Assembly (NCBI GenBank): GCA_022113835.1
Contig: JAILWY010000026.1
Coordinates: forward strand, 1,136,001 to 1,200,000
DNA: 64,000 bases
Reading direction: 5' to 3'
Source of the DNA: Atopsyche davidsoni
Lineage: Eukaryota; Arthropoda; Insecta; Trichoptera; Hydrobiosidae
The translations under genes were made by a program, and so were the position numbers. The notes under the pieces were generated by a model. That model was given only the letters and a program-made list of their open reading frames with translations. It was not told where the DNA came from and ran no database searches. How positions within the stretch are numbered: the stretch's first letter is position 1; the number at the start of each line of letters is the position of its first letter. Shown here in pieces: positions 32,500 to 44,399 of this stretch.

Positions 32500-32650
32500 T
32501 CCACATGCGAGATACTTCCATCTCATCGCCAGGATCGCTCCGGGTCAGCTCGTCATAAATCGTGTCAAGGAAGCGGCCGTCCTGTTGGAGGGGCGCGGGG
32601 CGCGGGGCGCGTGCGAGGGGCGCGCCCCGGCGGGGGGCCCTGTTACGGCA
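32500..32650. promoter_or_regulatory. CpG-rich island with GGGGCGC tandem repeat
   Basis: 32587-32640 contains four or so GGGGCGC/GGGCGCG units and GCGCGCCCCGGCGGGG. Upstream is mixed sequence (GATCGCTCCGGGTCAGCTCG). It could be a promoter-type island or a GC microsatellite. The open frames on both strands are unrecognised. Confidence 0.25.
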
Positions 32651-33484
32651 CCTCATTGATATTATACCTCAACAAAAACTTCTGGATTGTCATTCTTTAT
32701 TTTAAAGCACTGAAAAAATAATACGCTTAAAATTAAATTAAATTTATTATATAATATGATAAAAATTGTATTATACGTAATAATTCCAAAGAATTTTTAC
32801 AATCATTAAAAAATTTAAAACTTTTAATTTTTTGTATAGCAAAAGCGATATAACAATAAAATAAACGAAAACTGTAGATAATAATAATTATTTTTAGAAT
32901 TAAATACTAGCAGGAAGTAAAGTTGGTTTTTAAACACACTATATGAAAGTTTAATTATAAATCAATAGTTGTTCCTGCGATGTAAACAATAGTCTTATTA
33001 AGAAATAAAAAATCAGCTTATCAGTCGAAATCTCTTTAAATAAATTTATTCATAAGCCTATTGTAGAAAATAATTTATTCGTTCAATGAACATGTAATCA
33101 GTTACACCCATTTTAACTTTTGACCTCTTGTTTGTAAATTATTAAGGACATATACTTTTGTTATCTCTTTCCTGTTACAATATCTTATAATAATATTAAT
33201 AATTATGATTATATTTCATGTTACCTATTTTTTACTTCACTTGTTTATGTGATGCGACGTCTCTTTTTTAATTTTTTAACATTTTGGTCCCGGAGGTTAA
33301 GTCTACGAAAAGTCTAAAACCTCTAAAGATGGATCTAGTGCCGGCAGTAAAACGTCGCAACATAAAATAAGAAACACGGCAAAACATTCAAGAACATTTT
33401 AATAAAAACGGTCGTCAAAACTAACGATTTCACTTTTGTTCATTGATATAAATATTAAAGCAATTTATCTATTATATTACAAAT
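32651..33484. other. Very AT-rich DNA, nothing recognised
   Basis: No features seen apart from A/T tracts. Confidence 0.4.
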
Positions 33485-33770
33485 AAAGCGTGTCCAAACA
33501 GAGCATCGGGTATTTGTTTGTTCAGTAAAGCAAAATTACTAGTAATCAAGTATTTTTTAAATTGTTGATTATAAGAATACAAAATGGAAAATTATTTCAA
33601 AAAGATGATGTTATCCAAATGGTGACCGTTACGCTGCTGGCACTCTTTAATCTGGAACAAAGATTGCTGATAACACGCTGACACTTGCTGCCATTTCTGA
33701 CTTGTTGTTTTGTTTCAATTCAGTTAAGTTCGTCGGATTATTCTCATAAACCCTACTTTTACTTATTACA
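33485..33770 (-). mobile_element. Second copy (3' fragment) of the mariner/Tc1 element of 6577
   Basis: On the minus strand it matches 6840-7128 almost throughout, including AGGGTTTATGAGAATAATCC, AAGAGTGCCAGCAGCG and the terminus ending ATCGGGTATTTG...TTTGGACAC. The end reads GTGTCCAAACAGAGCATCGG, slightly mutated. An internal deletion removes about 25 bases corresponding to 6915-6940. Only the last third of the transposase is represented. Confidence 0.85.
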
Positions 33771-33989
33771 AACATATACATTCACAATCAAACACAAATC
33801 ACCAATAAAATAAAAAATATTTAATTAAATGAATATCACTCCAGTTGACATGCCTCTTAACCGAACTCTCCGATGATAGTCATAAAAGTTTTATCACACT
33901 TCATTATTGGCGTTATTCAATAACCCCAGCACTATCGGTGGTGGTGATAGAGCGTAAATCATTGATCGCAGCGGTGATCTGTGTAGAAC

Positions 33990-34110
33990 AAGACGGTCCG
34001 TGTGAACCGACCATTACTCACGCCGGGGCCCCCTGCGGTGCGCCGGCCAATGAGAGACGTCCTGCCGCGCGCCTATTGGACCGCCGAATTCATAAAGCCC
34101 AGTTTACACG
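33990..34110. promoter_or_regulatory. CpG island with paired inverted CCAAT boxes
   Basis: CCAAT in GGCCAATGAG (34047-34051) and ATTGG in CTATTGGACC (34075-34079) face each other 23 bases apart in a GC-rich stretch with GCCGGGGCCCCCTGCGG and CCGCGCGC. Paired NF-Y boxes are usual in TATA-less promoters. No downstream exon is recognised, so it is only a candidate. Confidence 0.35.
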
Positions 34111-34690
34111 GTACGAATCGCGACGGATTGATGTTTGATTAATTGTTTTTGATATATGTGTGATAGGGTGGCGTTTTTTTTAAATTTTAAATGGTGATGA
34201 TTGATGATCGCTCATTGTTATACTAGAACCAGATGTTTGCATAGATAAACAAAAATAACAGTAATATACCAACAATATAAATGACATATAGAATGTGAAT
34301 TAAGATTTTATTTTCTCTAGATATACGAGTTCACATTCTCATTCATCATAGGCTTCGATTCCAACTTGATTCAATCCAAAATGGTCCCGTTTGTTATTTT
34401 ACGATGGTTAAATAAAAACAGTTAATTTTGAACGGTTACGTATGCGCAAAATATTTGGACATGTACCAGAATATAATTTCAGTGATAAACACGTATTGCT
34501 TCAATTTTATAAGGTTTGAATATTCGATCAAAATAACCGATACTTTTATTGTAAGTCACATTGTATTTAAATTGATTTTTTTGCTTCACGACAATAATAA
34601 TAAGTACATAAAAAAATTTAGCGAAATTCATTTTGCCTCATGCAAGTGGGTGGTCCCGCCGTCCCTGCGAGGCTGCGAGCCGCCCCGGGC
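34111..34690. other. AT-rich DNA, nothing recognised
   Basis: Short open frames only. Confidence 0.4.
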
Positions 34691-34776
34691 AGGGGGGGGG
34701 GGCATGGTGAAGGAGGGGGGGGGGCATGGTGAAGGGGGGGGTATGGTGAAGGGGTAGGGAGGGGGGGGGGGTGAGG
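34691..34776 (+). repeat. G-run tandem repeat, potential G-quadruplex
   Basis: Runs of 7 to 11 G alternate with CATGGTGAAGG or TATGGTGAAGG (three units) and TAGGGA. The plus strand therefore offers many G-tracts within 85 bases, enough for stacked quadruplexes. The proline/glycine-rich frames over it are products of the repeat. Confidence 0.85.
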
Positions 34777-36555
34777 CGCCGCGTGTGCGATGGCTTGATA
34801 TTTTAATTTCGATCGAAGTTTTTTTGAACTTGGAATTGGGATTGTTCGATTGTAATTCAATTGTTATTTTTTTGTACGGTTTTTTTTTTGTTTTCGTTCG
34901 ATTTTTAAACATCTTATCCGATCAGAATCCGCGCATGTCCAAAGTTCAAGGTGGTTCTGGTTTTGATTATAAAAAAAGTACACCCAATGCCGGATTTAAG
35001 CACGTCGAAAGGTTATCTTTTGGATTTATAAAGAACAAATTTTTTAAAATATATTATTTCTCTGTTTGACGAGATTCTTATACTAATCCCAATTTTTATT
35101 TGTCCCACATAAAGCAAAAAAAAAAACTTAGGGAACCTCACTTTTTATTTTGTTTTCGAGTTGAGTACTTCGATCATCTTCAAGCGATCGAAACATTTGG
35201 AACAAAAGAATGGTAGGGTTTGGTTCCAAAGGATCTTATTGCACTTACAATAACGACCAGAGGTAAAAAATAAATTACCGTTTTTGTACAAAAATATTTT
35301 TGAGCTTAGCGATGTGAAGTAGAAAGACCACTTATGAGCGTCGTAAAATATTAAAGTACGTGATATAAATCATAGGTAATTTGGAATATTGTTCTCGAAG
35401 AATAAAAATGTCAGAACTTGACAAAGACCCCCGCCGTCCATCACGGCCGGTCGCCGCCAAATTTGACATTTCTTTTTTCTGCCCGCTAGGTTGGCGGTGC
35501 TTTTTGTGCCTTTTTTTGAATATCTAACACATGCGGAGCTTCGGCTCTCGCAACTCGCCAACTCAACATCTCAAACCACTTGCGCACAATAAAACCGATC
35601 TATATCAAATAAAATTTTGTGAAAGCGAGCATACTTTTTTAAATTAGAAAAATAAATTTATAAACAAATTTTCCTGTTCGTATCATACAAGAAAAAGATA
35701 TGTAATCTGTATGCGGAGTTTATCATCAGTATTAATATTTAACAACTGGGAACTTCGCGCACTAGAAAACATCAACTAGATAGATGGTATAAGTTACTAC
35801 ATTTAAACAATGTAAAAAAAAAAAAAAACGCAAATGGTTTATTTTACTCATATGTGTAATTGTATACTATGCATAGTTTTAGCGGCATGCTGTAGATTGT
35901 AAACTAGAGCATGCATTTTTAACAAGTTAAATCAAATAATAAATATATTACATTGAAGAAACAATACGTTAAAAGTTAAAAGCAATATTGTGTATGACAA
36001 GCACGAAATGCAAATCAAAATTATTCTATTGTGTATGTGTTGGTATTTCACCATTATTTGACAAATCTTATAATTTAATAACACTAACAACAGAATACAT
36101 TCATAAAATAATCCTTTTCAATTCAAACCAAAAAATCTGTATCTAAGATTAAAAATTAAATACCAACCATAGGAAGATTATGTTATTTTGGGAACAATAT
36201 ATTCACCCCTCTCCCTCTGAATACGTTATATTTGCATGTAGAGTTATAATATAAATTATTATAAAAATATATTGTTTTATAAACATCTAAATAGACATTT
36301 TAGGGTATGACGTACGAGAGAGCACGTCACTGTCAGTGTTTCATCTACAACGCCACTGCAATAACGGTACTGAGAGATTCCACACGCATTACCTCCGAAC
36401 CTTCGATAAATAAGTCCGGCAGGCTCTTTTATCTCCAGCCCGTCACAAGTGGAGCGATGGACCGCGCCAATCAACCGAGGAATAAAAAAAAAACCATTCT
36501 TCGGCTCTATTCAAGACCGCGTCGGCTCCCCGTTTTTTCTAACCACTCCTGACGG
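34777..36555. other. AT-rich DNA; small mixed patch at 35420-35560
   Basis: 35420-35560 contains CCCCGCCGTCCATCACGGCC and CTTCGGCTCTCGCAAC with a 63-codon minus-strand frame of unknown character. 36300-36470 is mixed composition. No homology recognised. Confidence 0.35.
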
Positions 36556-36770
36556 AGGGCCTGTAACTCGAGGAGCATGTGCCAATGTCCGTCACCCGGC
36601 GGTGACTTTGGGATCCCCAGTGTCAGATTTTCCTCGCCATATTGCCCAAATTGCCGGGCTTTTTTGCTGTCAAGTTGGCACCCTCGACAAATGACGGGCG
36701 CGACGAATGCGCACTTCTGGGGCAGCGCCCATTGTGACCGACTAAACGCACGCTCCGGACGATGAAAGCG
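36556..36770. promoter_or_regulatory. GC-rich island, candidate enhancer
   Basis: Non-repetitive stretch with CACCCGGCGGTGAC, CCATATTGCCCAAATTGCCG, GCTGTCAAGTTGGCACCC and a Sox-like CCCATTGTGACC. GACGGGCGCGACGAATGCGC gives high CpG density. Open frames in three frames compete, none recognisable. Confidence 0.3.
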
Positions 36771-37139
36771 ATTTGGTTATTATTGAGCTTGTAACAATGT
36801 ATGATTTATTATTGGTTTGCATAAACTTTTGGATTGTTTGCTTTTGTGTGTAATAGAATTTTTACTAAATACGTTTTTTTGTATTTTTATTTATTATTAA
36901 ATGTGGTACAAAAACACTTTTTTAATATTCCATTAAAGCCGGTCTAAAAGTCTGTGAACTCTCACGCTTTAATTTATTTCATAACGGTCAATAGCCCATT
37001 TTCTTTTTTTTTTTTATTAAATCGGTCATGATACTAACAGCATCTTTAATCGAATATCGATTTAAAAAAAAAACGAATTTTAAAAATGAGCTACTGGCTA
37101 GGAGCACGGTAGGCAGACAAGCCATAAAGAAAAACAAAG

Positions 37140-37360
37140 CTTAATTAAAAGCGGCACGTTGGCAACCCTTTTGTGGACGGCAGCGAAGCTGGAACCTTCG
37201 AGGGTATCATTCAAATATAGAACACTTCATTAACGCGGGCCGCTCAATAAATATGTTAATTCTGTTGACTCGGGCTTGTGACTTGCTCGCGGCTCTCGCG
37301 GGCACGGGCACGGGCACGGGCAAACCCTGCGCCCTGAGCCCTGAGCCCTGAGCCCAGCTG
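37140..37360. repeat. GC patch with GGGCAC and GCCCTGA microsatellites
   Basis: About four GGGCAC units (37299-37322) are followed by three to four GCCCTGA units (37331-37354). The preceding 150 bases are mixed sequence. 36771-37139 is AT-rich with nothing recognised. Confidence 0.6.
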
Positions 37361-37417
37361 TGTAACGTGAGAAACACAGTTTTCCCATTTTTTAATAAAT
37401 AAAACTATAATATTCTT

Positions 37418-37745
37418 CTTCATCAAGTGTCTTTCCTCAAAAGATGTTGGCGACCATTTCACTGAGCATATACTCATGCTGAACAGTGTTCATGGCTTTC
37501 TAAGGTGAAAATAGTGTAGAGAGTCCTCGGGGCCTTCTACACCGCAGGAAGGAAAAGTCTGCGTATTGCTACTGCCGCCCAATAGCACTATCATATAATT
37601 CATTCCTTACAAAGATCTGACACTCCTACAGCGAGCACCCCCACCTCGACTTCCAGAGCACATCCATCCACAATCATTCCAAGTCCACAACTCACAGTGA
37701 AGAATGGCAGCCATGCACAAGCAACAGAATGCGAAGAGCAGGGAG
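37418..37745. repeat. Interspersed repeat R2, longest minus-oriented copy
   Basis: Contains CTTCATCAAGTGTCTTTCCT, GTTGGCGACCATTTCACTGA, CATATACTCATGCTGA, GTGAAAATAGTGTAG and CCTTCTACACCGCAGG. It continues to AGAATGGCAGCCATGCACAA. The complement of these blocks appears in the same order at 38885-39110, and parts appear at 28787-28891 and 39430-39535. The class is unknown. Confidence 0.65.
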
Positions 37746-38080
37746 ATTATTAAATAACTTAAATACATAAAAATTTCAATTTTTTAATTTTTCAAGAAGT
37801 TTTGCCGACAAAAGCATGTTAAATTGTTGCATTCATCGGTTCCTTCTCTGTTTTTATAACAAACAATAGAATGCAAGCCGTAAAGCAGGGCGGTTTAACG
37901 ACCTTCTTAAATCGATGTTATTGTGCCGTTAATAAATACAAACCTATTCAATATTTCAACGCATCATTATCTGAATGCCTCCCGAGCGAACGGAAAAAAC
38001 ACACTAAAACAGTAAAAACCATTCATAAACAACGGAAACCGTTTTTGAAACATAAAAGCTCCTTCCTTTTTTCACATGGA
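37746..38080. other. AT-rich DNA, nothing recognised
   Basis: A plus-strand frame of 141 codons starts near 37871 and runs on into the island at 38.1 kb. Its product is Lys-rich and unfamiliar, and it is probably not a gene. Confidence 0.35.
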
Positions 38081-38084
38081 ATGA

Positions 38085-38290
38085 AATCAAAGACAGGCGC
38101 GGCGCCCCCGGCCTCGCCCCGCCCCCCCATTGTCAGTATTTACTCTCGATTTTTATTAGAGTTTACGACATTTTCGACAAATTTACTGCTTCGACTCCCC
38201 GGCCGGCAGATTTACGACGTCGGATGTGTCGCATCTGAGCGACGTCAGGAATTCCTGACTACCTCGCCGGAATGTAGAGCGTGCCCTTCT
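38085..38290. promoter_or_regulatory. Island with TTTACGAC and GACGTC sites, candidate enhancer
   Basis: TTTACGAC occurs at 38162-38169 and 38211-38218, a match to posterior-Hox/Caudal-type sites. GACGTC occurs at 38216-38221 and 38241-38246. A Sox-like CCATTGT lies near 38129 after a C-rich block. The combination suggests a homeodomain-bound element; function is inferred from motifs only. Confidence 0.3.
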
Positions 38291-38884
38291 GGGTGAAAAA
38301 CTGGCATTTTTATGGAAATGCGATATGGAGCTCTGAAACCCAGTTTGAATCACCCTATATACTATGGATAAAATATCCCAAAAATTATTTTATAAACAGC
38401 TTTGAGTCGTGAACTGTATTTATAAGTTTCAAATTCTTTATATATAATAATAGTATTTGAATAAAAGTATGATAGAGCTGCGATCTCCGTTAATATTGTT
38501 ACCATGACCTTAATATTTTGATTTTCTATAGGGTAACAGTAAAAGATCAATGCCGCGGTGAAAAAAAACCAAAACGAGTTCATCTCTTAATAACCTCATT
38601 ATGGCTGTGACGTTTGAAAGCTAACAAAAGACGATCGCTGCTTTGTTTTCCGGTTCTATTTTCAAATTTCCGCGGCAACTCCGCTCTGCTTTCCGCGCTT
38701 TGTCCTGGCGGCGCTTCGAGCTGCTGCACCAGCAGGGCCCACGACTATTCTTTAGAAGTGCTTTTAAATGAAAAAAAATGTTTAAAATACTAATTATTTT
38801 AAAACTACATAGCTAGAGCAAAAATATAAACACGTGAAGCAAAATATAAGTCGTGAAATTCGGCTTGATACTCAATCTTCCCGC
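38291..38884. other. AT-rich DNA; small GC patch at 38640-38745
   Basis: 38670-38745 holds TTTCCGCGGCAACTCC and GAGCTGCTGCACCAGCAGG (a small inverted repeat). No coding evidence. Confidence 0.3.
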
Positions 38885-39535
38885 TCTCCTCATTCTGTGT
38901 TGCTTGTGCATGGCTGCCATTCTGTATCCTGAAATTGTGTAAAGAATCGGTAATGGAGGAAATCTTTATATAGAAATATTGCTAATGGGTAGCTGCATTA
39001 CCCAGATTTATCCTTCCAATATAAAACTGCGGTGTAGAAGAACCCGAAGACTCACTACACTATTTCCCCTTGAAAACCATGAATACTGGCTCAGCATGTG
39101 TATATGCTCAGAGGAATCATATTACTACATCTCAAACACTATATTACATGCTTCAAGAAGTTCTTGTTCAACTATGCTATCTTCCAGTTCTTCTCGACCA
39201 ACACCCTTCAGTCACTGTTTATACACCCTATTCAGGGTATCAATCGTCCAAGTGGTGCAGAAGACCTAGTCGCCACAATCTATCAATTTTTCTATTATTC
39301 AACTACGATTCAGCAAATTCAGCGCCAGTGTTAGTATTTAAGGGGCGACGTCGACTCGGCTTCGTAAGTATTTATCTACCTCCTCTGAGGAGAGGCACCC
39401 GATGAAGTATCAGCATACCACAAGCGCAAGTGATGTTTCCCCTTGAAAACTATAAACACAGGCTCAGCATGAGTATGTGCTCAGTGAATTTGTCGTCAAC
39501 CTCCTCTGAGGAAAGTCACTAGGCATAATAAGAAG
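38885..39535 (+). repeat. Repeat R2, inverted relative to 37.4 kb, with internal insertion
   Basis: 38885-39110 complements 37418-37745 (GCTTGTGCATGGCTGCCATT, GCGGTGTAGAAG, ACTCACTACACTATTT, CTCAGCATGTGTATATGCTC). About 230 bases of different sequence follow. 39375-39535 then repeats the R2 end twice (CCTCCTCTGAGGAGAGGCAC and CCTCCTCTGAGGAAAGTCAC, with CAGGCTCAGCATGAGTATGT between). The overlapping open frames are in repeat DNA. Confidence 0.6.
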
Positions 39536-40285
39536 ACCAACTCAAAGACTCTAAATCCCCAGTCGATACGATTCACCGAGCGTATTTAGGATGTAAATTG
39601 ATAACGAATACGCAATAAATGTTAAAAGCTCTGTTAACCTGATAACGGCGTGACTGCATTACGAAGGCAGTGAATAAAAGCTTGTGTCGGGTTATCGTGA
39701 GCTTCGGCACCGGGCGGCGGGCTCGGCAGGTAATCCCCGCAATTATGGTCGTTATGTGGCGGTCACGTGGACGGGTGTGGTGCTGGACGCAATATCACAA
39801 ATGCATCTTAATGCGGCCTACACACGTAGCAATCCAACCGGCAATCGTACATTTTAGGAATACTTTCATTTGCGTGCGCATAACACAATATTTATCAGTG
39901 GCGTAAAGTGATGACAACCGGTTAACCTAAATTTAACTGTGTACGTGGTTTTATTTTGATATTGACTGTGCGATGTGTCTTATGCAATAAAGAAACAGTG
40001 GCATACCCTTTGATACTAAAAATAAATCACGCGTGCAAACATTGCTTAATCTCACCTCACCCATCTTTAATTAGAATAAAGAAAAGATGATCACTTCCGA
40101 CAGCTCTCAATTATACCGGCACTCAGAAGAAAAAAAAATTAAAATCAGTATTATTAATATTTGCCTTGTAAACAAAAGTAAAATAAACCGCAACTCCCAA
40201 TAAAATAATCCTACACATTTATATAAATAACGTCAAATTATGACGTAATTACTTGATAATCATAAATAATACTGACCGCGCAGTA
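39536..40285. other. Mixed/AT-rich DNA with a MITE T left end at 39809-39850
   Basis: GCGGCCTACACACGTAGCAA followed by TCCAACCGGCAATCG is the family T left end. 39700-39790 is a short GC-richer patch with GGCGGTCACGTGGACGG. Nothing else recognised. Confidence 0.45.
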
Positions 40286-40289
40286 AAAC

Positions 40290-40500
40290 TCACCGAAGCA
40301 GGGTCCTTGGGGGACCGGGAATTGTTGTTTTGGTCCAAATGGTTTCCATGGAAACAATCATGGTACAATTACTGCTTCCAGATACAGTAACCCCCCTCCC
40401 GCGCCGCTCTGCTATACCTCCCTGGTCCTCTACTCTCGACCCTCGCGGGTCCACGTAAGGTCCTGGCGGAGGATCACGCGAGAGATCCTCCACCACTCAG
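40290..40500. promoter_or_regulatory. Island with perfect RFX X-box palindrome
   Basis: GTTTCCATGGAAAC at 40342-40355 is a perfect 14-bp palindrome matching the RFX X-box consensus (two GTTNCC half sites without extra spacing). The island also contains GGGGGACCGGG, ATTGTTGTTTTGG and AACAATCATGGTACAATTAC (two ACAAT words). RFX sites regulate ciliary genes in animals, typically close to the start site; no such exon is visible here. Confidence 0.4.
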
Positions 40501-43130
40501 TATAGAGAGATCGGAGATGTTCGGAACTTAGAGTAACGTATTGAATGTGAAATTACTTACTTGGAATTTTAGCTTTGGGGTTGGTAGACTAACGTCATTT
40601 CAATAATACTTGACAAAATCGATAGTTCAATTTAAAAAGAAAAATCTATATAGAACAATGTATCAACTTTAAAATGATAAGATATAAAAAAGTATATATG
40701 TAAAGTTATTCAAAACTGTCTGTCAACAACTTTTTTTAATAAAGTTTTGACACATAATAACATCAACTAAACAATGACACATTCCTTGTCTGATTTTGTC
40801 TAGTAAAGTATAAAAATAAATTATGATGATCAGGTTCGGCTATTATTTATTTTTAATTCTAACGGTTTTTGTTAAATAAAAAAAACCTTATTACAAGGTT
40901 ACGTATTACTTTATCCTTTAATTACGAAAATAATATTAGAAAGCAATTAATCATTCCTAATTCTAACCAATTTGCTCAAATATCATTAAAATGTCTGAAT
41001 TTTCAACTTTGTCGTCTTCATTACCATTTAAGGCTACGATAAGTTTAGAAAATTAACATAAGAATTCAACCGTTATTAAAATATAAATATTCAACCGTTT
41101 TAACTGAAGAAAGTAACAAATTAATTCCGACAAATTGAGGCCGTTTATGCAAACACGACAAATCTAGAAACATCTCACACCGCCTCAAACTAATATAAGA
41201 AATTAAAATGCAACAACAAAATAGCGTGATGATCCAGATATGACGTTAAGTACAGGACGACAAATGAGAGTTTGCCGGATTTTAATAAAACGTACTAACA
41301 ATTCAGTAAAATGGATCCGTGATAACAAAAAGTATGCTGATTTTATTAATTAGATGTTTTATGTATTCATGAATAGTGGCTTCAAGAGAAATGAAGATTT
41401 TTGTATACAGGAGTGTATAAACTCAAATACTGATTTATCACAACTCTGAAATGTTAAATTGTCTACAAAAATAATCATTCATGTATAAATACGTTTTAAA
41501 ATATCCCAAGAACAGTTTCAAATGTTTTTTTGTCAACCAAATATGTTCTGATTCTATGATCTAAGATCGTCACAATTTTAATTAACGTTTCAATAAATAT
41601 ATTTTTTTTAAATGATCATTTATTTGATTTCGCAGTCTCTAGTTTGTGGTCCTGTACTAGGTGTTCAAAAAATGTTTTATAGGTTTTGGTCGGAGCCGAG
41701 AAGGCACGGCCCGGGGCAGGAGCTATTATTGTGTCAGACATTATGGTGAGGTTTTTTTTGTGGAAGGTTGTACCGCGAGGAGGGAGATCGTAAATTCGAT
41801 CATCTTGTATGTCAAAACCGTAATTTAGCGTCACATACAACACTTTTTGTTAAATTTTCTGAATTTTTAAAGATGCGTTTATGTTATACAATGTACTAAA
41901 TAGGAACCATTTCAGTGAATAAATTAAATATGACGCTTAGAAAAATATTAACTCTGAACTCAATAGTAACAAAAAAATATTTTAAAGTATTTTAAATAAA
42001 AAATATATACTCAATGTTTAAAATATATATAATCCGAATTAGCTCATAACAACGACTGCCAAAAACCTACGAATTTACGTTTTTATGTATAATATTTTTA
42101 GTGTTTATGTTTTATTTAAATTTTATTAATCAAAAGTGTTCCTAGTTTTGGATTTCGTTATAATTTATCTGGAAAATTATCGTTTTCAATGTAAAATAAA
42201 AGGACACTTGTGTAAAAGCCGTTTGGTTGTTGCTTCGTGTGCAGGCTTCTTTACAGTTTTTAATAAAGTGTTTTTTTTTTTTTTTAATAAAACACATAAA
42301 TAAATGTCTACTCTCCCGTTAAACCGCCCAGAAGTGGATATAATTCCATCATTAAGTGTAATAACCACAAATTATTTATGCATTTAATAACGTTTTTGCT
42401 CACAATTGAACTTTTTACCTTCGCGGGAGCACCTAGAGCAGAACAACAGCAATTCGGAACAGAAATAATCGTAGCTAAATTAATCATTATCAAATTAATC
42501 AACAGTTCTGCATCAGTTTAACTGCGAAGGATGCAAATTTCAATATATTTTTTGTTTTCCACAACAGTTAGGTAATAATTTGAGCAATTTATTTTTAAGC
42601 ATGCCGTTTATTTTTTGCATAATTATATTTGACCGTGAGACTATCGCGAAACCGATAAGTGATTGAGTCTCAACTCTGCACTTGTTAATCATAAACGCTT
42701 TTTATATCTCGCGATAACCACTTTCTTATCCTTGGAAGACTCTAAATTATTTGTTGAATCGCCGGTTAAACTGTCGACTGCTTTACCGTGCATAATCTTT
42801 AAAGCATTAAAATAATAGGCCAATGTTATTAGACTTATTACACCCGATTAACTAAACGGAGATTGATAATTAGATTATTATCTAAAGAAAATCTAAACAT
42901 TTTTATTATTCGATAGATTATAAAAATAATTTTTCGTCTTATTGTTTATTAACGCGAGTAGTTTCATCAACATGCTAGAGTGAAGTTATAGCAGAGTAGT
43001 TTCGTCTTTATTACGGAAATTCAACTCGTGTGTGTTTCTGTAATGAATTTTTATAAGCACATGCATTGTATAAAACCGATTAAAATATCTATTGCATAGA
43101 TTTAACTTATTAGTGAAACCTAACTCTGCT
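40501..43130. other. Very AT-rich DNA; MITE T right end at 42190-42253
   Basis: 42190-42253 reads AAAAGGACACTTGTGTAAAA, then GTTTGGTTGTTGCTTCGTGT and GCAGGCTTCTTTA, a diverged family T right half. 42645-42720 has a CTCGCGATA/TATCGCGAG-like pair of words. The remainder is featureless. Confidence 0.4.
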
Positions 43131-43134
43131 TTAA

Positions 43135-43190
43135 AATGCCTGTCTTGCATGTTGGCGGAGCTAGTCGCGTCAACAAATAAAAAGTAGAAA
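43135..43190 (+). repeat. Repeat family R4, second copy
   Basis: TTGCATGTTGGCGGAGCTAG, TCGCGTCAACAAATAAA; compare 25670-25710. The stem seen in the first copy is degraded here. Confidence 0.4.
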
Positions 43191-43720
43191 CATCATTAAA
43201 TATTTAATTGAAATAAAAATACGCAAAGTTTTTTCTTTCAAAAATATTGAATGCAAAACTTTCATTGAAAATTTTGAAGTTACTATCCCTATACTGTTTT
43301 TAAGTATGTTGAAAAGTTTTCCTTGAATTTCTAAAGAGTTAAGTATGAACAAGTTCGTGGTATTCAAAACTGTGATATCTAAAATTAGGATATTTCAAAT
43401 TGGTCTTCTTGGAAATCCGCTGTTACTCAAAAGATTTTTAGAGCAAATAATATTTTTTTATGAAGAACTGTATCCATTCTATATTTTTTTACATAACATA
43501 TCTAAAGAAACTGTTTTTTTAATAAAATCATGACAGATTCGTACATTTATATTTTATAGATGGTCATTTGTGAACTAGGTTTGTGTTACTTGGTTTTATA
43601 TATAAACATGTGTGTGTGTGTGTATTTAATAATTCAGTCGTTAAAAAATAGAGTTTTGGGTTGCAATGGTTTTTTAAATGAATATCATAAATATAAATAT
43701 CAAGCACGGCAGCTGTGCGC
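43191..43720. other. AT-rich DNA with a short (GT)n at 43610-43623
   Basis: A 62-codon frame at 43345 is rich in Ile, Phe and Leu and looks like chance in AT-rich DNA. Confidence 0.4.
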
Positions 43721-44000
43721 AGTGGAGGAGACCTCATGACACGGTATTACCGCTGTTTACCGGGTAGCTCAAAACAAATTATAAGGGATGCTCCCCCGAC
43801 GCGCACCTACCCCCTCGGTTAGGGGATGGCTGCGTCGGACCGCGGCCCGCCATGTGTAAGCGTGAAGGTACATCAATTAGCCGCCATCAAAAGTCGCTCG
43901 ATTGTAACCATGGGAACTGGCGAGCAGCGGTCGACAACTATTGCAGAACTACAAAAAAAAAAAAAAACATTTTCAAGAAAAAAAAAAAAAAAAACAATGA
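43721..44000. promoter_or_regulatory. GC-rich island followed by two poly(A) runs
   Basis: 43790-43940 is CpG-rich (GGCTGCGTCGGACCGCGGCC, GCCGCCATCAAAAGTCGCTC, ACCATGGGAACTGG). It ends in A tracts at 43952-43966 and 43980-43994. The poly(A) could suggest a retroposed sequence, but no target duplication or parent was recognised. The 74-codon frame across it is not convincing. Confidence 0.25.
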
Positions 44001-44399
44001 GTACCGTTGATTATTTTTTAAATATATGCACAATTTTACGACACGTGTAGTAAAAATATTTATCACCTAACATATCCCCATAATTTTTTACATCGATTAC
44101 TTAATATTGTATTTTTAATAAATATAAAAATTTGTAAAAATCTTGTTAATAAAATAAAAAAAATAACAGAATTCACGATCTCAGTACTCAATAATATTTT
44201 TAATAAAATACTTGAGTGATTTTTCCGCGTGATAATTTTTTCGGTGGTTTCTGCATTACAATTGAGTGAGAATTTATACAATAACAAGCAATTCAGTAAA
44301 CAATTGTTTAAGGGAGAGAGCGGGAATCCTTTCAAGGTGGTAAGGGGAAATTTAAGAGCAATGTGAGTTTAATGTATCTGACAAATGGAGGATTCTATA

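Noticed and set aside
37871..38296. 141-codon plus-strand frame
   Set aside because: Half lies in AT-rich DNA and half in a GC island; no recognisable protein features.
43952..43994. Poly(A) runs as evidence of a processed pseudogene
   Set aside because: No target duplication and no recognisable parent transcript upstream.
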